Below are positions 6,903-11,807 of a DNA stretch of 11,807 nt, one piece after another. Made by a program: the position numbers and the translations under genes. Every line of letters starts with the position of its first letter. The stretch's first letter is position 1. The stretch is from NCBI GenBank assembly GCA_002726335.1, contig PBSR01000154.1, positions 1 through 11,807 of the forward strand, given 5' to 3'. The DNA comes from Gemmatimonadaceae bacterium. GTDB lineage: Bacteria; Latescibacterota; UBA2968; UBA8231. Below the pieces are notes generated by a model. The model saw only the letters and a program-made list of their open reading frames with translations, had not been told where the DNA came from and did no database searches.

Positions 6903-8273
6903 ATGACAGACCATCCACGACGCATCATCTGGTTCTGCGCCACCAGCACGATCGCCCAGCGTCCCGAGACACTGGTGCGGCTGCGGGACGAGATTGGCCT
7001 GACGACGATCATGCCGGAGTCGCCCGTGTGTCACACCTCCGGGTTCCGCGCCAGCGACGGGATGGCGGCGCGGGGTCCCTTCGAGGACTGGCGACAGCGG
7101 ACCGATCGCTGGCCCAAGGCGGCAGACGGCATCTATCCGCCCGTGGCTGGTGTCGTCGGGGGTTTCGATGACAGTGAGTTACGATGCGCCATCGACCAAG
7201 CACACGAGGCGGGAATCGAGGTCTGGGGACATATCGGACTGTGGAGTTACGGCGGCGACGTCTTCCCGGAGTTCGCCATGCGCGACGTGGACGGGGCCCA
7301 GCTCGATCACCGGTGGAAGTCGTGGGGGATCGGCCTGTGCCCGAGCCAGCCGCAGGTCAATGATTGGACGGCGGACGGCCTCGCCGAAATAACGGCATCA
7401 TACGATGTGGACGGCTTCTGCGTCGACCACGCCCGCTACCCACAGCCGGCGAACCTGCACGCCCTGATCGCCTGTGCCTGCGAGCATTGCTGCGCCGCCG
7501 GCGAGGATCTCGGTTTCGATTCGCAGCGGCTGGTAACTGTGGCACGTGCCACCCGGGATGCGGCGCGGCGCATCGATGCGGCGGTCGTGTCGCGAGCTCT
7601 CGACAGTGATCTGCGAGGACCGGATCTGCTGCCGGCACTCGGAGTGCCGGCCGAGTTTCTGCAGTGGCTGAGCATGCGGGCGGCGTTGCTGGCGGCCCGC
7701 ATGACGGAATTCCGCGCCAGGGTGCATGACGTGCGCACAGGACTTCCTTTCGGCAGTGACGTCTTCGCCCCTTCCATCGCCCTGGCCGGCGGACACGACC
7801 TGCCCCGCTGGGAGGAGGCAACGGACTTCCTTACCGGTGGCAGCTCCGCGGGCGGGGTCGTGGGTTGGGCGACGGCGTCGACGAATGTCGCGGCGTCCTG
7901 GGCTCGTGCCCTGGTAGATGAAGCCGGCGAACCGCTGAAGGTGCGCGAAGAGGACGCCGTGGAGCTGGTACTGCGGCTGTTGAGTCAGGAGGACGGCGTC
8001 GCTCTACCACATGATGAGGAGTCACTGCAGTCGGCAGACCTGCCGCTTGCTCAACTCTACGATGGCGAAGTGACGCGTCTGGTAGCGGAGACTGAAGGTC
8101 GGGTGCCGCTGTATCCGCCCATCTCAGCCGGTGGACCCCCGGACCTCGTGCGTGGCCTCGGGGCCGCAGTGCGGATACATGACTGTCACGGCGCCATGGT
8201 CACAGTCGATCCGGACAACGGCGAGTCGCTGCAAGCCCTGAGGGACGGACTCGGGGGGCTGTCTGTCGCGTGA
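6903..8273 (+). CDS. TIM-barrel glycoside-hydrolase-like protein
   Basis: This encodes a 456-residue protein with features of uncharacterised glycosyl-hydrolase-like TIM barrels (GHL/DUF4015-type relatives). The first strand is RIIWFCATS (7-15), and the AHEAGIEVWGHIGLW helix-strand unit is at 100-114. A barrel-strand motif, DGFCVDHARYP (170-180), matches the D-G-x-x-x-D-x-x-R-Y-P signature of this clan and contains the candidate catalytic acid D175. A cysteine cluster, CACEHCC (191-197), follows, as in related proteins with a CxCxxC. No signal peptide is seen at ATG 6903; a start at 6852 would add 17 residues and still lack a clear one. Activity on a polysaccharide is inferred from the clan only. 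The divergent oxidoreductase and nearby esterase suggest a carbohydrate role. Confidence 0.7.
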   Translation: MTDHPRRIIWFCATSTIAQRPETLVRLRDEIGLTTIMPESPVCHTSGFRASDGMAARGPFEDWRQRTDRWPKAADGIYPPVAGVVGGFDDSELRCAIDQAHEAGIEVWGHIGLWSYGGDVFPEFAMRDVDGAQLDHRWKSWGIGLCPSQPQVNDWTADGLAEITASYDVDGFCVDHARYPQPANLHALIACACEHCCAAGEDLGFDSQRLVTVARATRDAARRIDAAVVSRALDSDLRGPDLLPALGVPAEFLQWLSMRAALLAARMTEFRARVHDVRTGLPFGSDVFAPSIALAGGHDLPRWEEATDFLTGGSSAGGVVGWATASTNVAASWARALVDEAGEPLKVREEDAVELVLRLLSQEDGVALPHDEESLQSADLPLAQLYDGEVTRLVAETEGRVPLYPPISAGGPPDLVRGLGAAVRIHDCHGAMVTVDPDNGESLQALRDGLGGLSVA

Positions 8274-8400
8274 GGGCGTCAGCGTAACCTGCCAAACCTG
8301 AAGGCTCGGGTCGAGTTGTCCCGGGGGCCGGGTCTGGCCGACATTCTCGTTTGGCAGCCCGCGGCTCCGATACTCCCCGCCCGAGCGAAACGGACTCTCT
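8274..8400 (+). promoter_or_regulatory. Leader region before the antiporter-TerC unit with a nested inverted repeat
   Basis: This 127-bp gap is the largest gene-free stretch in the window. CTGCCAAAC (8289-8297) and GTTTGGCAG (8349-8357) are perfect 9-bp complements. Between them lie two small stems, CTCG/CGAG (8305-8315) and GGCC/GGCC (8326-8339), giving a possible three-way-junction shape that ends 43 nt before the GTG start. I recognise no known riboswitch. It could be an RNA leader, an operator pair, or a terminator-like structure for the upstream gene without a U-tract. Confidence 0.35.
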
Positions 8401-10968
8401 GTGCACGACATTGCCCTCGATCTTCTGATCCTTCTCGCCGGTATCTGGCTGGTGGCCGTCACTCTGCGCCCCCTCGGCCTGCCGACAGTGATGGGCGAAC
8501 TCACCATCGGCGTTCTGGTGGGGCCGGCGGTATTCGGCCTGATCGCGCCCGACGATGCCATTCAGCTGCTGGCTGAGATCGGGATCTTCTTCCTCATGTT
8601 CCACGCCGGCGTGGAAACCCAGCCCCACGAGTTTTTCGATGCCCTGAAGCGCTCCATGGGCGTGGCTATCGTGGGGGCGATCGTACCCTTCGCTGTCAGC
8701 TTCGGGCTGGCCCTGGCCTTCGGCCTCGATTTCGTGGGCGCCACCTTCGTCGGCCTGACGATGACGGCTACAGCCGTGGTGATCACCCTCAAGAGCCTCA
8801 AGGACCTGGGGTTGGCCAATACCCGCCTGGCCCGGATCACCATCGCCAGCTGTGTCATCGACGATCTGCTCACTCTCGTCTTCTTCGGCCTCGTGATCGG
8901 TGTGCTGACGGGTGGAACCTTCGAGCCAATCGCCATCGCGATCACCCTGGGCAAGGTGGTCGGCTTCTTCGCCGTGTCGCTGCTGCTGGCGACCTTCGTC
9001 TATCCCCGCCTCTCCCTGCCGTTCCGTTCGGCGGGAGGCAAGGGATTCACCTTCGTTCTGCTCACCGCCCTCGCCGCGGGTTTGTTCGCCGAGGCGATCG
9101 GCCTGCACATGATTCTGGGAGCCTACCTGGCAGGGCTGTTTTTCGAGGAGAAGGTGGCAGACCCGAATCTGGTCAAGATCGTCACCGATCGCACGTATGG
9201 GATCGCATACTCTTTCCTCGGCCCCATCTTCTTCATGTCTCTGGGCTTCTCCATCACCTTTGACATCACCGCGGCACAGGTCGGTTTCATCGTCCTTCTC
9301 ACTACGGTGGTCATCGTGGGGCAGATTGCGAGTGCCGGAGGTATGGCGCTACGCATGGGTCTGCCCGGACGGGAGGCCCTTGCCGTGGGTGTGGGTATGT
9401 GCGGCCGTGCCGAGATGGCTTTTGTCCTGGCCTCTCTGGCGTTGGCTCAGGGGGCCATCGACCAGGCCGTCTTCACGATTCTCATCCTCACCGCCTTCCT
9501 GCTGAATCTGTTCACTCCCCTCGCCCTCAAAGGCTGCGCCGTCCTGCTCGAAGGCCGTGCCACTCATTCGGAAGACGCCACCCGGGGCGTCGTACAGATC
9601 GACAAGTTCAACACACCCCTGGTGGAAGAGCGCCTCGATGGAGCGCTGCCGCGAACCCTCCCGGACGCCGAGGGGCGCGTCGTCATCTACGGGTACGGTC
9701 CAGAGGTAGCCTCGTTGATGGAAGAGCTCAAGAACCGCGGTCAACCTGCAGTGGTCATCGAGGAAGACGAAGCCGTTGCCCGACGGCTGCACGCCCGGGG
9801 AGAGCAGGTCGTGCACACGGATCTTGCCGACGAAGAACTGGACCTGAGTCGGCTGGCCGGGGCCCGGGCGCTGGTGGCCAACGGGGAAGATGAGAGCAAT
9901 GCTCTCTTTGCCCTTGGTGCTCGCGAACAGGGATTCAGCGGCCCTATCGTGGCCATGATCGACGAGCCCAGCCGGCGTGGGCCCATGATGCTTGCGGGCG
10001 CGACCGCCGCCTTTACCCCCAGCCACGTACTGGCCGCCGTCATCGCGGTAAGAGCCAGCGCCAGAATCGGCCCCCGTGTGGCCGGTGTGGAGCCTCTGAA
10101 TCAGCTGCTCGAAGTGGCGGAGATCCGCGTTCATAATGCCAGTCCGCTGGCTGGCAAGAGTCTGTCCGAGACCGGGGTCCGCACCCAGACCGGAGCGCAC
10201 TTCGTCGGCCAGTGGCGCGACGATCTGCTGCTGCCTCCCCCCGGTGCTGACGAGGCGCTCGAGCCCGGCGCGATCCTGGTGGCCGTAGGGTCAGCCGAGA
10301 GCATCCGTCGGCTCAACGACTGGGTGCGGCCCATCCCCCAGATCGGCCCGCTCGTGGTCGTGGGATACGGTGATGTCGGTCAGAAGCTCATCGAGATTCT
10401 CCGCGAGGCCGGGGAAGAGACCTGCGTCATCGACGTGGCCGAGGGGCCGGGAGTCGATATCGTCGGCGACATACTCGATCGGGAGGTCCTCGAGCGAACA
10501 CCTATCGCCGGCGCCCGGGCCGTCATCCTCACACATGCCGCCGACAGCGCCACGCTCCTGGGGACGACCGTAGTCCGCGACTACGCCCCTGACGTGCCGA
10601 TCATCGCCAGTGTTTCGCTGGCCGACAACGTGGGTCGCATGCAACGGGCAGGGGCCGATTTTGCCATTTCCGTCGGCCAGGTTGCGGGACAGATATTGGC
10701 CCACCACGTTCTTGGCGAAACCGTTTCACACCAGACCCGGATAAAACTCGTGAGACTGCACCCCGGCCCGCTCGTCGGCCGCAATCCTCTCACGGCACGG
10801 ATTCGGGAACTCACCGGCTGTTCCGTCGTGGCAGTCGAGCGGGATGGCCAGCTGTGCATGGACTTTCCGCAGGACTTCATTCTCACGTCCGACGACGCGG
10901 TCTACCTGTGCGGCACGGCCGCGGCTTTCAAGCGCTATTACGATGAGTTCCCGAGATCGCAAGGGTGA
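8401..10968 (+). CDS. CPA2 cation:proton antiporter with two RCK (TrkA-N/TrkA-C) modules
   Basis: This encodes an 855-residue inner-membrane protein. Residues 1 to about 385 form a 12-13 helix Na+/H+ exchanger domain of the monovalent cation:proton antiporter-2 type. The discontinuous-helix segments include TVMGELTIGVLVGP and the acidic pair D154-D155 in CVIDDLLTLV, where CPA2 antiporters carry their ion-binding aspartates. A first TrkA-N domain begins near 425 (RVVIYGYGPEVAS) and a TrkA-C near 577-640. A second TrkA-N begins near 651 (LVVVGYGDVGQ) and a second TrkA-C runs from about 781 to 850. Such domains bind nucleotides or ions to gate transport. KefB/KefC and many relatives have one RCK unit, so the duplicated module makes this a long member. 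The start is GTG with only a weak GGA 6 nt upstream. The stop overlaps the TerC gene. Confidence 0.9.
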   Translation: MHDIALDLLILLAGIWLVAVTLRPLGLPTVMGELTIGVLVGPAVFGLIAPDDAIQLLAEIGIFFLMFHAGVETQPHEFFDALKRSMGVAIVGAIVPFAVSFGLALAFGLDFVGATFVGLTMTATAVVITLKSLKDLGLANTRLARITIASCVIDDLLTLVFFGLVIGVLTGGTFEPIAIAITLGKVVGFFAVSLLLATFVYPRLSLPFRSAGGKGFTFVLLTALAAGLFAEAIGLHMILGAYLAGLFFEEKVADPNLVKIVTDRTYGIAYSFLGPIFFMSLGFSITFDITAAQVGFIVLLTTVVIVGQIASAGGMALRMGLPGREALAVGVGMCGRAEMAFVLASLALAQGAIDQAVFTILILTAFLLNLFTPLALKGCAVLLEGRATHSEDATRGVVQIDKFNTPLVEERLDGALPRTLPDAEGRVVIYGYGPEVASLMEELKNRGQPAVVIEEDEAVARRLHARGEQVVHTDLADEELDLSRLAGARALVANGEDESNALFALGAREQGFSGPIVAMIDEPSRRGPMMLAGATAAFTPSHVLAAVIAVRASARIGPRVAGVEPLNQLLEVAEIRVHNASPLAGKSLSETGVRTQTGAHFVGQWRDDLLLPPPGADEALEPGAILVAVGSAESIRRLNDWVRPIPQIGPLVVVGYGDVGQKLIEILREAGEETCVIDVAEGPGVDIVGDILDREVLERTPIAGARAVILTHAADSATLLGTTVVRDYAPDVPIIASVSLADNVGRMQRAGADFAISVGQVAGQILAHHVLGETVSHQTRIKLVRLHPGPLVGRNPLTARIRELTGCSVVAVERDGQLCMDFPQDFILTSDDAVYLCGTAAAFKRYYDEFPRSQG

Positions 10969-11765
10969 TGGCGGTGGAGTGGATCACCGACCCGCAGGCC
11001 CTGGTCGCCCTGTTGACGCTCAGTCTGCTCGAGATCGTGCTGGGCATCGACAACATCGTCTTCATCTCGATCCTGTCGGGCAAGCTGCCGGAGACCCAGC
11101 AGGCCCGGGCCCGCCTGATCGGGCTGGCCCTGGCCATGATCGGGCGCATCCTGCTGCTGCTGTCACTGGCCTGGATCATGCGTCTCACCGAACCGCTCTT
11201 CGAGGTTCTCTCGCAGGCCATCTCCGGGCGCGACCTCATCCTGATCCTTGGCGGGCTCTTCCTGCTGGGCAAGAGTACCCACGAGATTCACGACAAGCTC
11301 GAAGGTGACGGTGACCACGACGGCGGAAAACGCGTCGCCGCCTCTTTCGCCAGCGTCATCATCCAGATCCTGCTGCTCGACCTCGTCTTTTCGCTGGACT
11401 CGGTTATCGCCGCCGTCGGCATGGCCGAACGGGTCGCCGTGATGATCACAGCCATCGTTATCGCTGTGGGGGTGATGATGCTCTCGGCGGGGGCCATATC
11501 GCGGTTCATCGACACACACCCGACCATCAAGATGCTGGCGCTGAGTTTCCTGCTCCTGATCGGGATGGCGCTGATGGCCGAGGGGTTCGACCGGCACATT
11601 CCCAAGGGCTACATCTATTTCGCCATGGCTTTCTCGGTGTTCGTGGAGATGCTCAACCTGCGTCTGCGGCGCGTACGCAAGACCGAGCCACCCATCGAGC
11701 TGCGCGACTCGCGGCTGCCGAAAGCCCTGAACAGGGCGGCGAAACGGACAGACGGTCCGATGTGA
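10968..11765 (+). CDS. TerC-family integral membrane protein, putative metal (Mn2+) exporter
   Basis: This encodes a 265-residue protein with about seven membrane helices. Both family signatures are present: LEIVLGIDNIVFISIL (21-36, with E22, D28, N29) and its repeat LLDLVFSLDSVIAAVGM (136-152, with D138, D144, S145). They are separated by the usual acidic, His-containing loop (HEIHDKLEGDGDHDGGKR, 105-122). TerC relatives such as E. coli Alx and Bacillus MeeF/MeeY export manganese. This short form has no CBS/CorC extension. The start is uncertain: GTG 10965, ATG 10968 (1-bp overlap with the antiporter stop) and GTG 10974 are all in frame. The last gives the typical MEWITDPQA beginning and sits about 8 nt after AAGGG. 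It is almost certainly co-translated with the antiporter. Confidence 0.9.
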   Translation: MAVEWITDPQALVALLTLSLLEIVLGIDNIVFISILSGKLPETQQARARLIGLALAMIGRILLLLSLAWIMRLTEPLFEVLSQAISGRDLILILGGLFLLGKSTHEIHDKLEGDGDHDGGKRVAASFASVIIQILLLDLVFSLDSVIAAVGMAERVAVMITAIVIAVGVMMLSAGAISRFIDTHPTIKMLALSFLLLIGMALMAEGFDRHIPKGYIYFAMAFSVFVEMLNLRLRRVRKTEPPIELRDSRLPKALNRAAKRTDGPM

Positions 11766-11807
11766 TCGGGCCGGCTCCTACCGTCCTTCGGCGTCCGTGC
11801 GGCAGGC
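11766..11807. other. Window end, no feature seen
   Basis: The last 42 bp follow the TerC stop. I see no hairpin with a T-tract and no ribosome site. Confidence 0.5.

Noticed and set aside
8371..8378. GGGGAGTA on the minus strand, which resembles a conserved loop of the yybP-ykoY Mn2+ riboswitch that often controls TerC genes
   Set aside because: It is on the strand opposite the antiporter-TerC unit, no gene on that strand lies downstream, and the second conserved riboswitch loop is not seen, so the 8-base match is probably chance.
8200..9108. 302-codon minus-strand frame opposite the antiporter
   Set aside because: Low-complexity, Glu/Gln/Gly/His-rich translation typical of the antisense of a GC-rich membrane protein gene; no domain recognised.
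9349..10200. 283-codon minus-strand frame opposite the antiporter RCK region
   Set aside because: Antisense shadow of conserved TrkA-N coding sequence with no recognisable motif.

Overview
The window is a GC-rich, gene-dense stretch of bacterial chromosome with ten intact or edge-truncated genes, one gene remnant and almost no intergenic space. Starts other than ATG are common: GTG for the methyltransferase, the DUF2442 protein and the antiporter, and TTG for the first SDR. No tRNA, rRNA, CRISPR array, transposase or phage gene is visible. The mix (HEAT-repeat protein, Gfo/Idh/MocA oxidoreductase, extended SDRs, TIM-barrel glycoside-hydrolase-like protein, alpha/beta hydrolase) is typical of uncultured environmental Gram-negative lineages that degrade carbohydrates, such as Latescibacterota, Poribacteria or Planctomycetota relatives. 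That placement is an inference from gene content, not from a marker gene.

Layout. (1) 2-610 (+) is the C-terminal part of a HEAT-repeat protein that enters from the left edge. (2) 634-3028 (-) reads right to left: a YcaQ/AlkX-type DNA glycosylase, a class I methyltransferase 2 bp downstream, then a decapitated DUF4160 gene and an intact DUF2442 gene. DUF4160-DUF2442 is a known gene pair; here only the last 30 or so residues of DUF4160 survive. (3) 3140-5678 (+) is a tightly overlapping three-gene unit: an SDR-like Rossmann protein without its Tyr/Lys dyad, a canonical extended SDR, and an alpha/beta hydrolase with a clear Ser-Asp-His triad. (4) 5683-6825 (-) is a Gfo/Idh/MocA-type oxidoreductase that converges on the hydrolase with a 4-bp gap. 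(5) 6903-8273 (+) is a TIM-barrel glycoside-hydrolase-like protein, divergent from the oxidoreductase. (6) 8401-11765 (+) is a cation unit: an 855-residue CPA2 antiporter with two RCK (TrkA-N/TrkA-C) modules, overlapping a TerC-family membrane protein.

How the genes may work together. Regions 3-5 look like a small carbohydrate or uronate-type catabolic locus (ester cleavage, two NAD(P)-linked dehydrogenases, a glycosidase-like protein, and an SDR-like partner that may be non-catalytic), but no substrate can be read from the sequence. Region 6 is probably monovalent-cation/proton exchange with nucleotide-linked gating, co-expressed with a TerC metal (possibly Mn2+) exporter. A 9-bp inverted repeat enclosing two small hairpins lies just upstream of it. 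The YcaQ-methyltransferase pair suggests genome protection or antibiotic self-protection. I saw no single strikingly new system. The best leads are the SDR/SDR-like pair fused by overlap to a hydrolase, the truncated DUF4160 next to an intact DUF2442, and the structured leader before the antiporter-TerC unit.
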